A stretch of DNA of 64,000 bases from Hyphomonas sp. (GCF_017792385.1 NZ_CP051230.1:2976001-3040000), one strand, 5' to 3'; positions 54,187-62,340 are shown, counted from the first letter of the stretch. Numbers and translations: made by a program. The notes: generated by a model from the letters alone, not told the origin.

Positions 54187-54199
54187 GTCCCAAGCCGCA

Positions 54200-54235
54200 G
54201 CGAGCAGGCAGGTTGCCGAGCCTGCTCGCTTCTTT
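54200..54235 (+). terminator. Rho-independent terminator
   Basis: A perfect 10-bp stem (GCGAGCAGGC with GCCTGCTCGC) and ten-base loop is followed by TTCTTT. It lies 14 bases after the HExxH lipoprotein stop and ends the receptor-HupE-cupin operon. Confidence 0.82.
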
Positions 54236-54421
54236 GGGGTAATACTGCGGCCGTCGATCAACTTCGTTTCAGCGCAACGCGTGAAGCAGACATGGAGCCG
54301 GGAGATGGCGCCTGGATCCCGGCACTGGGTTCAAGGCACGGCAATTACCCGGAGTTCAAGATTCTAGTCTTCTTCTTATTCTTTGCATGGGGAAAAGGTT
54401 GGTTTGCTTCGTGGAATGTAG

Positions 54422-54473
54422 TCCATTGTTTGAGGCAGTTCCGGCTTCAGTTGTGGGGCGGAGACATGGGCAA
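54422..54473 (+). mobile_element. IS3 end fragment
   Basis: TCCATT(G)TTTGAG and GTTCCGGCTTCAG match the right end of the IS3 remnant at 28733-29333 (there on the minus strand, about 29266-29317), continuing into the first codons of its OrfA (ATGGGCAAGA). The homology stops there and runs into a different gene fragment. Confidence 0.55.
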
Positions 54474-54693
54474 GAGACCAGCGCCTGATGGATCCGTCAT
54501 TGAACTGCGCCGGGATTTCTGTGTCGGCATTGTGACCGCCTTCGCGCGTATCGAAGGCCGGGCGGTTGGCCTGATGGCAATCGGTCCCAAATGGCTTGGA
54601 AAAGCTGGCCTGTCCCTCAATGGTGATCCACCAGATTTATTGGTCCGGCGGTTTCGAGGCAGCAGCGTTCATGCTGCCACCTCCTCATTGTGA
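54466..54693 (+). pseudogene. Acyl-CoA carboxyltransferase fragment fused to an IS OrfA start
   Basis: The frame begins with the OrfA-like MGKR of an IS3 end and continues VIELRRDFCVGIVTAFARIE, then GRAVGLMAIGPKWLGKAG. The second part resembles the carboxyltransferase core of propionyl- or methylcrotonyl-CoA carboxylase beta subunits (xxxGxVTAFARIxGRPVGxIANxPxHLGGA). Only about 50 residues are present against about 510 in the family. A relic, not a gene. Confidence 0.5.
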
Positions 54694-54770
54694 GGTTGCA
54701 TGAACGCCGCGAACTCTAGACGATTGATTCAGAGTGGAAAATCCCGCAGGGCGGTGTCGCGCTTCCAGTC

Positions 54771-54936
54771 ATGAAGCTCCGACCGACCGGCATTGAGCAT
54801 TATTGTGACCGCAATACGCTTGTCCCAGCCAGTCTGATGAAAGCTGTCAAACAATGCGGGCTCCTGCCGACAGAAGATCATGTGATTTACTCGCTGCGTC
54901 ACTCGTTCGAAGACCAGCATTCTGGAAGGCACTCTC
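54771..54936 (+). pseudogene. Tyrosine recombinase (phage-type integrase) C-terminal fragment
   Basis: The plus strand reads LVPASLMKAVKQCGLLPTED then HVIYSLRHSFEDQ. The SLRHSFED segment is the Arg-His box of tyrosine integrases in alphaproteobacterial genomes. The sequence is out of frame or unrelated after that. It lies in a cluster of gene fragments at 54.2-55.0 kb. Confidence 0.6.
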
Positions 54937-55024
54937 GACTATATGAAGACCTGTGTCCTGTTCTCGATTTCGGCCGCGCTCAGACATTTGTTGCAAGGTT
55001 TGCGCACGCTGTGTCACAGCCGCC

Positions 55025-55744
55025 TCACAGATAGGGTTCCATTCGTTCGAGCGTCAGAGAGTAGGCAGCGTCGCCCACATCGTTTTCGATTGGTTCGCCT
55101 TTCAGGATGCCCTCTACCCAATAAGGCGCCCAGATGTCGGGGATTTGCTCACCCGGGTCTGCGCGGACGAAGATAATCTGGTTGGGGGGTGGTGGCGGTG
55201 TGTGAATGCATGCTCCCATGTAAGGAACAAACAGGAATTCGGTTTGCCGACGGTCGAGGTCGAAATCAAACGGAACCACATAGCCGGGAATCCGGACTGA
55301 CATACCCTCCAAATCCTCGACCGTATCGAAATTTCCAAACTGGGGCATGTAATCCATTGCTGATCCCTCATCGATCTGGTCCAGCGGTTGGGCGTCCCGG
55401 AGGGATGTGGCGCTGGCCGCATAGCGTTGTTCCAGCATCTCGAAAAATTCGTCCTGCTGACGGATCAGTTCCTCTTCAGCGCCCTCAGGCATAAGGTCTT
55501 CCCATTGAATGGGCATGGGATCATCTGCATCGACGCCCCAGGCAGATGAGCGCCGGCCGGAGGTTTCGTGAGAGGCACCCGGCGCGGTGTCGTGGGCCTC
55601 GAAGTCCACACTTTCTGCATCCTCAGGCATGGCTGGCGGCGGAGGACGGCCCGCATCTGAGCCGGCCGGGTCGGACGGTGATCCACACCCCGCAAGGGTA
55701 AGGCTTAGCAACGCGGTCAGGGCTTTCATGAACGGGCGCATCAT
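55025..55744 (-). CDS. DUF3299 lipoprotein (zinc-regulated locus)
   Basis: This 239-residue protein has a lipobox (LLSLTLAGCGSPS), a Pro/Gly-rich linker, and the DUF3299 domain (about residues 120-235) with VRIPGYVVPFDFD, then the conserved YMGACIHTPPPPPNQIIFV. DUF3299 genes lie with DUF2796 (zrgA) genes in Zur-regulated clusters of Vibrio and other bacteria. Its start overlaps the zrgA-like stop (ATGA). Its exact job is unknown; a role in envelope zinc homeostasis follows from context. Confidence 0.82.
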   Translation of the reverse strand: MMRPFMKALTALLSLTLAGCGSPSDPAGSDAGRPPPPAMPEDAESVDFEAHDTAPGASHETSGRRSSAWGVDADDPMPIQWEDLMPEGAEEELIRQQDEFFEMLEQRYAASATSLRDAQPLDQIDEGSAMDYMPQFGNFDTVEDLEGMSVRIPGYVVPFDFDLDRRQTEFLFVPYMGACIHTPPPPPNQIIFVRADPGEQIPDIWAPYWVEGILKGEPIENDVGDAAYSLTLERMEPYL

Positions 55745-56301
55745 CTGGGTGAGGGGAGTGAAATTGTCGGAGCGTGCGGCGTTACTTCTGGTGCAATCTG
55801 CTCGTCGCCAATGAAGACGATCGCGTTGATCCGTTCAAGGTTCTTGAAGGAGGCAAACATGTGCACCGTGACAGCTTTCAGCCGGGAAGGATGTTCGCAG
55901 GTGAACGCATATTCAGCAACGAGATCTCTGTGTTGCGATTCTTCCTTGCCGTGATGCTCATGCGGGGATGTATCCGGCCCGGCTTCGGGCTGCAGCGAAT
56001 GATGTACTGAGGTCGACCGGCAGGCAGCAGACGAGGTGAATTCGAAGATTTTGTCGGGAGTGTCCAGCGTGGCGATGGCGGATTCAAGGACGTCCTGTTG
56101 GGCAATGGTTTCAGGTGCGTGTTCAAATCCGGTGATATTGTACATCGCGCTCGTCAGATGAGCGGATATCTGATCGCCGTCCATGATGATGGCAAGATCT
56201 GCTGCACCATGCACATGAGGCGCACGGGTTTCTGCCTGGGCCAGTGGAAGGCCAATGATACCAGAGGCGATCAAGGCGGATAAAAGCGCGGATGGTTTCA
56301 A
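55741..56301 (-). CDS. zrgA: ZrgA-like (DUF2796) periplasmic zinc-binding protein
   Basis: This 186-residue exported protein has a signal peptide (GIIGLPLAQAETRA), then the DUF2796 hallmark PHVHGAADLAIIMDGD, a variable His-rich loop (PHEHHGKEESQHR) and the closing region RLKAVTVHMFASFKNLERIN. ZrgA of Vibrio binds zinc in the periplasm for uptake. The ABC transporter genes that accompany it in Vibrio are not here; only DUF3299 follows. It starts 31 bases after the zur stop, so the two are probably one Zur-controlled transcript. Confidence 0.85.
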   Translation of the reverse strand: MKPSALLSALIASGIIGLPLAQAETRAPHVHGAADLAIIMDGDQISAHLTSAMYNITGFEHAPETIAQQDVLESAIATLDTPDKIFEFTSSAACRSTSVHHSLQPEAGPDTSPHEHHGKEESQHRDLVAEYAFTCEHPSRLKAVTVHMFASFKNLERINAIVFIGDEQIAPEVTPHAPTISLPSPR

Positions 56302-56332
56302 GGAAAACTCCTGTGATGAAGGGATATTCGAA

Positions 56333-56818
56333 TCAGGAAAACTCAGAGGTCTGATGGTCAGAGCAATAGCCCGTAAACTCGATCATCAAATCCAGTGTCT
56401 GGAAGCCGCAGGCTTGTGCGCGCGCCAAAAGGCGTTGATTGTCCAGGTCGAGCGTCACCTGTTCGGCAGCGCCGCACTCCTTGCAGACCACGAATGCGAT
56501 CGAGGCTTCCGGGTGAGGGCGGGCAATCGGGACATATTTCGATACGGTTTTGATCTTTCGGATCAGTCCAAGATTCTCCAGAAAATACAGGGCCCTGTAT
56601 GCCGTTGCAGGTTGGGCGCAGCCAACACCTTCCAGCTTCTCCATTATGTCATATGCGCCGAGCGGCATCTCGGCGTCCAGCAACAATTCGTAGACATGTC
56701 GCCTGATCCGCGTGAACGCGCGGCCTGATTTCCCGATGGTTTGTTCTGCGTGCCGCAAGAGATCCGCTCTCGAAAGCGGGGGGCTTCCTGGTTTCGAAAT
56801 GTGAGAACTGTCAGACAT
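56333..56818 (-). CDS. zur: Zur, Fur-family zinc uptake regulator
   Basis: This 161-residue repressor has the Fur-type winged helix (about residues 35-85: RIRRHVYELLLDAEMPLGAY, QPATAYRALYFLENLGLIRK) and the dimer domain with the CxxC site VVCKECGAAEQV, plus C-terminal FTGYCSDH. The TAYRAL recognition helix and neighbours zrgA, merC, COG0523 and DUF1826 mark it as Zur rather than Fur. It is divergent from merC, with a Zur-box palindrome between them, so it probably represses itself and both operons when zinc is sufficient. Confidence 0.88.
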   Translation of the reverse strand: MSDSSHISKPGSPPLSRADLLRHAEQTIGKSGRAFTRIRRHVYELLLDAEMPLGAYDIMEKLEGVGCAQPATAYRALYFLENLGLIRKIKTVSKYVPIARPHPEASIAFVVCKECGAAEQVTLDLDNQRLLARAQACGFQTLDLMIEFTGYCSDHQTSEFS

Positions 56819-56858
56819 TCGGACTGGCCATTTAGGATCAACTCAACTACACCTACCA

Positions 56859-56877
56859 TATGTTATGTAATAACGTA
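56859..56877. promoter_or_regulatory. Zur box between zur and merC
   Basis: The 19-base site TATGTTATGTAATAACGTA has arms TATGTTAT and ATAACGTA that match at seven of eight positions in inverted orientation; the core GTTAT-N3-ATAAC is perfect. This is the form of Zur boxes in many proteobacteria. It lies 41 bases from the zur start and 48 bases from the merC start chosen here, so one site could repress both divergent operons. Confidence 0.75.
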
Positions 56878-56924
56878 AATTAAGGTTGTGCCATGTCTTT
56901 CAATATCCGGAACCAAACAGTTTC

Positions 56925-57335
56925 ATGCAAACGGCGGCTGGGTTGATGGGCCGGCCGGTTGCTGCAGCCATCGATGCGACCGCACTTTCGCTTTCCGGTC
57001 TTTGCGTTGTGCATTGTCTGGCATTGCCGGTTCTTGCGGCGTTTCTTCCATTGCTGGGCGCCTGGGCGGAGGCGGAATGGGTTCACAAAGTGTTTGTCGT
57101 GATGGCCTTGCCGGTGACAGGGGCCGCTCTCGTACGGGGTATGCCGCGACGAGGTCCGGCGCTTTTTGCCGGGCTTGCGATATCAGGATTGGCTCTACTG
57201 GTGACCGCCGCCTTTGTGGACGCGGTCCATTCTCTCGAAACGCCTCTCACCCTTGTTGGCGCATGCCTGCTGGCTGCTGCGCATCTCTGGCGCTGGGGGC
57301 AGCACCGCAAAGACCTGGCCAGGCCTGACGCGTAA
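56925..57335 (+). CDS. merC: MerC-domain membrane protein
   Basis: This 136-residue protein has four predicted transmembrane helices and the MerC signature SLSGLCVVHCLALPVLAAFL, with two cysteines in a membrane helix. Outside mercury operons, such genes are found in Zur regulons next to COG0523 GTPases, suggesting zinc transport. ATG 56925 was chosen; ATG 56946 is also possible. The Zur box lies just upstream and the COG0523 gene follows after 54 bases. Confidence 0.85.
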   Translation: MQTAAGLMGRPVAAAIDATALSLSGLCVVHCLALPVLAAFLPLLGAWAEAEWVHKVFVVMALPVTGAALVRGMPRRGPALFAGLAISGLALLVTAAFVDAVHSLETPLTLVGACLLAAAHLWRWGQHRKDLARPDA

Positions 57336-57389
57336 TCCGTGGGGGCGTGACGCCTCAAATCTCCAATCCTTCAGAAACAAAGAACGACG

Positions 57390-58598
57390 ATGACTGACTC
57401 ACTCCCTGTAACCGTGCTCTCCGGCTTTCTGGGCGCTGGCAAGACAACGCTGCTCAATCATGTGCTGACCAATCGCGAAGGCTGCCGGGTTGCCGTGATT
57501 GTGAATGATATGAGCGAGGTAAACATTGATGCCGCGCTGGTACGCGACGGGGGAGCCAATCTTTCGCGGACCGACGAAGCGCTCGTCGAAATGAGCAATG
57601 GTTGTATTTGCTGTACGCTGCGCGATGATTTGCTCAAGGAAGTGACGGCGCTGGCGCGGGAAGGGCGGTTCGATTACCTGCTGATCGAATCAACGGGCAT
57701 ATCCGAGCCTCTGCCGGTGGCTGCGACGTTCGACTTTCGGGATGAGCACGGGTTCTCGCTCGGAGATGTGGCCAAGATCGACACCATGGTCACCGTCGTG
57801 GATGCAGCGCACCTGCTCAAGGATTACAGCAGTTCGGATTTCCTGGCCGATCGCGGGGAGAGCCTGGGTGAGGGGGATGAGCGTCCCCTGGTTCAGCTAT
57901 TGGTCGACCAGATCGAGTTTGCGGATGTTATTATTTTGAACAAGACAGATATTGTCGCGCCAGACGATCTCGAACTCGTGAGAAAGCTTGTCCGCTCTCT
58001 CAATCCGGATGCGGAGATCATCGAATCCTCCTTTGGTCAGGTGCCATTGGACAAGGTCATGGGGACGGCGCGTTTCGATTTCGAGAAGGCTCACAACCAT
58101 CCGCTCTGGGCAAAGGAATTGTACGGGTTTGAGGAACATGTCCCGGAATCCGAGGAATATGGTATCGAGAGCTTCGTGTATCGCGCCCGTCAGCCATTCG
58201 ACCCCGAAAAGCTGTACGCGTTTTTCAATGAAGCCTGGCCAAATGTCGTGCGGGCGAAGGGGTTTTTCTGGGTCGCTACCCGTCCCGAATGGTTGGGCGA
58301 AGTCAGTCAGGCCGGATCTCTGGTCCGACATAGCGGGGTTGGCACCTGGTGGGCGGCCGTTCCAAAAGAGCGCTGGCCTGAATCGGCGGCATTTCAATCC
58401 TATCTTCCGACAGTCTGGGCTCCGGAGTTTGGCGACCGGCGCCAGGAAATCGTCTTCATTGGAATCGGTATGGATGAGGCGGCCCTGAGGATGCGGCTCG
58501 ACGGATGCCTCACCGAGGCTGCCATTGATTCGGCCGGAATCGTTACGAGGCGCGCAGACCTGAAGGACCCATTTCCAGTCTGGACGGTCTCGTCATGA
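57390..58598 (+). CDS. zigA: COG0523 GTPase, ZigA-like zinc metallochaperone
   Basis: This 402-residue protein has the Walker A motif GFLGAGKTT (residues 12-20), the metal-binding CxCC motif NGCICCTLRDD (Cys72, Cys74, Cys75), the nucleotide-specificity motif NKTD near residue 186, and a C-terminal CobW_C domain. ZigA of Acinetobacter is Zur-regulated and tied to histidine degradation, which releases zinc from a His-Zn pool. The nearby hut cluster makes that comparison apt here. It lies in the merC operon and overlaps the DUF1826 gene. Confidence 0.88.
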   Translation: MTDSLPVTVLSGFLGAGKTTLLNHVLTNREGCRVAVIVNDMSEVNIDAALVRDGGANLSRTDEALVEMSNGCICCTLRDDLLKEVTALAREGRFDYLLIESTGISEPLPVAATFDFRDEHGFSLGDVAKIDTMVTVVDAAHLLKDYSSSDFLADRGESLGEGDERPLVQLLVDQIEFADVIILNKTDIVAPDDLELVRKLVRSLNPDAEIIESSFGQVPLDKVMGTARFDFEKAHNHPLWAKELYGFEEHVPESEEYGIESFVYRARQPFDPEKLYAFFNEAWPNVVRAKGFFWVATRPEWLGEVSQAGSLVRHSGVGTWWAAVPKERWPESAAFQSYLPTVWAPEFGDRRQEIVFIGIGMDEAALRMRLDGCLTEAAIDSAGIVTRRADLKDPFPVWTVSS

Positions 58599-59242
58599 CA
58601 CAAGGTGCGGGCATTGAATTTCGTGAACCACAGCGGACACAAATGAAGCCGTCAACAAACAAGGTGGTCCGGGCTGTCGGATTGCGCAGGCTGGTGGATA
58701 TAGGCTTTTCTGAACAGGTAGAGCTCGCTTTGTGGCGGCGACCGGTCCCGCCGGGTCTCGACGCGGTGTTTCTCGAACAGGATTTTTCGGGGTTCATGGA
58801 GTTTCGCGTGGATGGCGCTGGAGCGGACGTCCTGTCTCAGATGCAAAGCTTCCTCACGGCGCAGGACTGGGATCAGCGCATTTGCGACTTCGTGTATTCC
58901 GACGCGTTGGCGATTGTTGACGCAAGTTCTGCCTCAGGCCCCGACTACACCGTGCGACTGGAATACGTCACCGATGACGCCTGCCGGAAATTCCACAAGG
59001 ATCAGACAGATATTCGTCTGATTACGACCTATATGGGGCGCGGTAGCCAATGGATCCATGTGGATGACACTGCATCGGAGCCCGAGATTCAGGAAATGCT
59101 GCCTTTCGAAGTCGGCATGTTTCTGGGAGAGCGTTCAGAGGCGCTTGAGGGAGTGTTTCATCGCTCTCCGCCGATTGAGCATACCAGCATGTGCAGGCGC
59201 TTCATGATGGTTGTGGATGTTGAGCGACCTGGTTTCTGTTGA
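58595..59242 (+). CDS. DUF1826 family protein
   Basis: This 215-residue protein matches DUF1826: CRKFHKDQTDIRLITTYMGR, then GSQWIHVDD and a closing HRSPPIEHTSMCRR. The family often follows COG0523 GTPase genes in Zur regulons; its function is not known. The His, Asp and Cys residues in these motifs (FHKD, HVDD, HTSMC) could bind a metal. The start overlaps the COG0523 stop (ATGA), so it is co-translated. Confidence 0.85.
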   Translation: MTQGAGIEFREPQRTQMKPSTNKVVRAVGLRRLVDIGFSEQVELALWRRPVPPGLDAVFLEQDFSGFMEFRVDGAGADVLSQMQSFLTAQDWDQRICDFVYSDALAIVDASSASGPDYTVRLEYVTDDACRKFHKDQTDIRLITTYMGRGSQWIHVDDTASEPEIQEMLPFEVGMFLGERSEALEGVFHRSPPIEHTSMCRRFMMVVDVERPGFC

Positions 59243-59320
59243 GCGCGAGACGTTTTGGGCAGAGCCCCGGTGGGAGAGGCGCTCTGTCCTGCACCACGGC
59301 GCCTCGATTAATGCAGAAAA

Positions 59321-59353
59321 GTGCTCCGCTGGCGATGCAGGCCAGCGGAGCAC
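59321..59353 (-). terminator. Rho-independent terminator of nhaA
   Basis: A perfect 13-bp stem (GTGCTCCGCTGGC with GCCAGCGGAGCAC) with a seven-base loop. On the minus strand it is followed by TTTTCTGC. It lies six bases after the nhaA stop. It could also act on transcripts from the DUF1826 side. Confidence 0.85.
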
Positions 59354-59358
59354 CATGA

Positions 59359-60582
59359 TTACCCCAGGTCACGGGTCATCGTCTGATTGACGGGGCGGAT
59401 GGCGCCCCGCCGTTCGAAGTTTGGTGCGGCCATCAAAATGGCAACGCCGAGCAGGGCGGAGACCAGAGACCCGCTGAGTACCCCGAGACGTACCTGGTCG
59501 AGCAAGGCTGCATCGCCAAAGGCGAGGGTTCCGATGAACAGGCTCATTGTAAATCCGATACCTGTCAGACAGGCTACGCCATATATGTGGGCCCAGCTTG
59601 CGCCCGTGGGCCGATTGGCAAGTCCGGCTTTGACCGCAAGAAACGTCGCACCGAACACGCCCAATTGCTTGCCGAGAACGAGGCCCGCGGCGATGCCAAG
59701 CGGAAGGGGTGCAAGCAGGTCTGTAAAGGATACACCGGTCAGCGAGACCCCGGCATTCGCGAAGGCAAACAGCGGCAGGATTCCGAACGCGACCCATGGA
59801 TGCAGCCCGTGTTCAATTCTGTGCAATGGCGATTGCGATTGTGCGCGATGACCGCGTATCGGTATGGCAAGCGCGGTCACCACACCCGCGAGCGTCGCAT
59901 GCACTCCGGATTTCAGGACGCATACCCAGACAAAGAGGCCAATCAGGACATAGGGTGTGACCGCCTTTACCCCCATCCGGTTGAGCGCGATCAGTCCTCC
60001 GATGCCGAGCGCTGCGAGGGATAGTGCCGTCAAGGAAAGATCCGCAGTGTAGAACAGGGCGATGATCGTGATCGCTCCGAGGTCGTCAATGATGGCTATG
60101 GCAAGCAGGAACACTTTCAGCGAGGCGGGGACCCTGCTTCCAAGCAGGAGGAGGACACCGAGCGCAAAGGCGATATCGGTCGCTGCCGGGATGGCCCATC
60201 CATTGAGCGTGCCGGGCGAGGAGGCATTGATGGCAACAAATACAAGCGCCGGACCGGCCATGCCCCCGATCGCCGCCATTATGGGCAAGGTCGCCTTGTC
60301 GGGACTGGAAAGTTCTCCCTGCAGGATTTCCCGCTTGATCTCCAGGCCGATCAGGAAAAAGAAGATGGCCATCAAACCATCATTCACCCAGAGGATCAGG
60401 GGCTTGGCAATTTCGAGCGCGCCGATTTTCACTTCGACAGGTGTCGAGAACAGGGTGAGATAGGCGTTCTGCAGCAGCGAATTGCTTGCGATCAGCGCAA
60501 GAAGCGCAGCGAGCATGAGCAATATTCCCGCCGAGGATTCGAGGCGAAGAAAGGTCTGTATACGCGATACGATCAGGGGCAT
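59359..60582 (-). CDS. nhaA: NhaA sodium/proton antiporter
   Basis: This 407-residue inner-membrane antiporter exchanges sodium or lithium for protons. It has about 12 transmembrane helices. NhaA hallmarks are NDGLMAIFFFLIGLEIKREI, PAATDIAFALGVL (with the two essential transport aspartates represented by ATDIAFALG and AIIDDLGAI) and FALANAGV-like FAFANAGVSLTGV. ATG 60582 was chosen over an upstream ATG at 60609, which would overlap the preceding small frame. It follows the small gene at 60599 after 16 bases. Confidence 0.93.
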   Translation of the reverse strand: MPLIVSRIQTFLRLESSAGILLMLAALLALIASNSLLQNAYLTLFSTPVEVKIGALEIAKPLILWVNDGLMAIFFFLIGLEIKREILQGELSSPDKATLPIMAAIGGMAGPALVFVAINASSPGTLNGWAIPAATDIAFALGVLLLLGSRVPASLKVFLLAIAIIDDLGAITIIALFYTADLSLTALSLAALGIGGLIALNRMGVKAVTPYVLIGLFVWVCVLKSGVHATLAGVVTALAIPIRGHRAQSQSPLHRIEHGLHPWVAFGILPLFAFANAGVSLTGVSFTDLLAPLPLGIAAGLVLGKQLGVFGATFLAVKAGLANRPTGASWAHIYGVACLTGIGFTMSLFIGTLAFGDAALLDQVRLGVLSGSLVSALLGVAILMAAPNFERRGAIRPVNQTMTRDLG

Positions 60583-60598
60583 CTGGGTCTTCCGGGTC

Positions 60599-60796
60599 CT
60601 AGAGATCAAAATCGATGTTCCGCGCCCGCTTGCGTGGCCGGCGCGCTGGTTCTGGATTATGGAGCGACGCTGTGTCCGGCCGGGATGGAGGCGGGAATGG
60701 CGTCTCGTGGTGACGGGCGCGGCGTGTCGTGCGCGAATCGCTGTCTGACTGTGAAAGGTCGGACAAATGATCGAAGAGTTCGAAAATCCAGTTCAT
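60599..60796 (-). CDS. Small hypothetical protein
   Basis: This 65-residue frame starts at ATG 60796 with AGGACC as a possible ribosome-binding site. It has an N-terminal amphipathic segment (MNWIFELFDHLSDLSQSD) and a very basic, Pro/Arg-rich C-terminus (RRPRKRARNIDFDL). No family is recognised. The frame is open further upstream without a better start. It sits between the hypothetical at 60888 and nhaA on the same strand. Confidence 0.4.
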   Translation of the reverse strand: MNWIFELFDHLSDLSQSDSDSRTTRRARHHETPFPPPSRPDTASLHNPEPARRPRKRARNIDFDL

Positions 60797-60887
60797 GGGC
60801 GTGCAGGTCCTTTCAGAAATCCTGGAGGCAGGGAGGGGGAGGCAGTTCAGGACCAATCGGCTGGGATCGGCCTGGCTCGTAATCTGG

Positions 60888-61313
60888 TCAGGCGGCCTGT
60901 CCTGAAGCGACCGGAGCCGTACAGGACAGGAGGATTTCCGGTTCGATCCAGTCCGTGAGCTGGCTGAGGAGGCATTTTGCATTGTCGATCAACCGATCGC
61001 GATCTTTCAGGGGGCCGGAATAGCGAAACCGGCATAGCTGCCATTTCGCGGCGTGTTCATCGGTGAACTCGACCGGCATGTCCGTCACCTCGATGGGGGC
61101 CCATCCAATGAGCGCATCGACATAGAACACCAGCGCCTCCACGGATCGGTGCCATTTGGCCACCAGTACAAATTCATCCGCAGACCGAGGTTCCAAGAAG
61201 AAAGTCATGCGAGCCTGTGCGCCAGGACCCTTCCGGCCTTGGGGCACGTCATGCGGTCGGGGCGATTGTGCATCGGCAATCCTGGCCGCAGGCCGGTTGA
61301 GGTGATGAAACAT
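60888..61313 (-). CDS. Hypothetical protein
   Basis: This 141-residue protein is not recognised. It looks globular: a beta-rich part (EFVLVAKWHRSVEALVFYVD), then PVEFTDEHAAKWQLCRFRYS and a C-terminal helix (NAKCLLSQLTDWIEPEILLS). An AGGGAG ribosome-binding site lies eight bases before ATG 61313, so I keep that start although a shorter one (MTFFLEP) would omit a disordered N-terminus. Confidence 0.6.
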   Translation of the reverse strand: MFHHLNRPAARIADAQSPRPHDVPQGRKGPGAQARMTFFLEPRSADEFVLVAKWHRSVEALVFYVDALIGWAPIEVTDMPVEFTDEHAAKWQLCRFRYSGPLKDRDRLIDNAKCLLSQLTDWIEPEILLSCTAPVASGQAA

Positions 61314-61416
61314 TGAAAGCTCCCTGTATGGTGATCTTTCAATCCATGTGGGAGGAATGTTTCTTTAGTGAAATCGAAAAATAAACTGAAGAAGATAGGA
61401 TTAAGCTATCGAATGC

Positions 61417-62340
61417 TTACTTTCTCCGACCGAGGAGAATCGTGGACGCTGCCTTCTTGAACTCTTCTGCCAGCCGGGGCAGGCGGTCTGCCAGTGGCGA
61501 GGATTGTCGCCAGATGAGCGAGATTTCCCGCCGGGCAAGCGGGTCATCAATACGGCGCACGACGAGGTCCGGGTCGCGGCGGGCTTCGGTCATGGCGTAC
61601 AGGCTGGGAAACACCGCGACACCTGCACCCATTTCGGCCATCTGGCGAATGGCGTCGAGGCTGGTGCCTTCATATTCCGCGCTGACATGTGCCCCCGACG
61701 CCTCGGCGATGGATTGAATGGTCAGATTGAGGCGGTGGCCATATCCAAGTGTCAGAAGGGCGCGACCTGACAAATCTGCCAATCGCACATCGCCAGCCGA
61801 TTGGGCGAGCGGGTCGTCGGGCGCGGCACAAATCCAGAGGGATTCCTCGAAAAGCGGCATATGATCCGCGTCTGAATGGTCTTCAACGGAAGAAATGACG
61901 GTATCCAGCCGTCCATCATGCAGGTGAGCCTCCAGATCGATGGTGCGCTCTTCACGGACCGAGAGCCTCAAATCCGGGTATTCGACGTGGAGTTGGCGTG
62001 TCACCGCGGGCAGGAGATATGGTCCGACGGTCGGAAGGACCCCCAGGCGGATGCGGCCAGCAAGAGAGGCGCCGCCGGACTGCAGAAACGCTTTCATGTC
62101 TTCGACGTCCCGCAGCACACGGCGGGCTCTTTTGACGGCTTCCTCTCCGAGGGGAGTCAGAAACGCGCCGTGCCGGCCTCGTTCCACAAGGATCGTCCCC
62201 AGCTGATTTTCCATATCGGCGATCTGGGCCGACAAGGAGGGCTGGCTGACATTTGCCCGTTTTGCGGCGTCTCCGAACTTGCCTGTCTCGGCTATAGCGA
62301 CGAGGTATTGCATCTGTCTCAGGGTTGGCCGCATTGGCAA
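61417..62340 (-). CDS. OxyR-like LysR-type regulator lacking the redox cysteines
   Basis: This 307-residue LysR regulator has the N-terminal winged helix (PTLRQMQYLVAIAETGKFGD, then VSQPSLSAQIADMENQLGT) and a substrate-binding domain from about residue 95. The overall pattern is like OxyR, including QLGTILVERGRHGAFLTPLG. Where OxyR has the reactive cysteine in GHCLRDQ, this protein reads GYGHRLNL. Its only cysteine is in LWICAAPDDP. Peroxide sensing by disulfide formation is therefore unlikely. A small-molecule ligand is more likely. No target gene is adjacent. Confidence 0.8.
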   Translation of the reverse strand: MPMRPTLRQMQYLVAIAETGKFGDAAKRANVSQPSLSAQIADMENQLGTILVERGRHGAFLTPLGEEAVKRARRVLRDVEDMKAFLQSGGASLAGRIRLGVLPTVGPYLLPAVTRQLHVEYPDLRLSVREERTIDLEAHLHDGRLDTVISSVEDHSDADHMPLFEESLWICAAPDDPLAQSAGDVRLADLSGRALLTLGYGHRLNLTIQSIAEASGAHVSAEYEGTSLDAIRQMAEMGAGVAVFPSLYAMTEARRDPDLVVRRIDDPLARREISLIWRQSSPLADRLPRLAEEFKKAASTILLGRRK

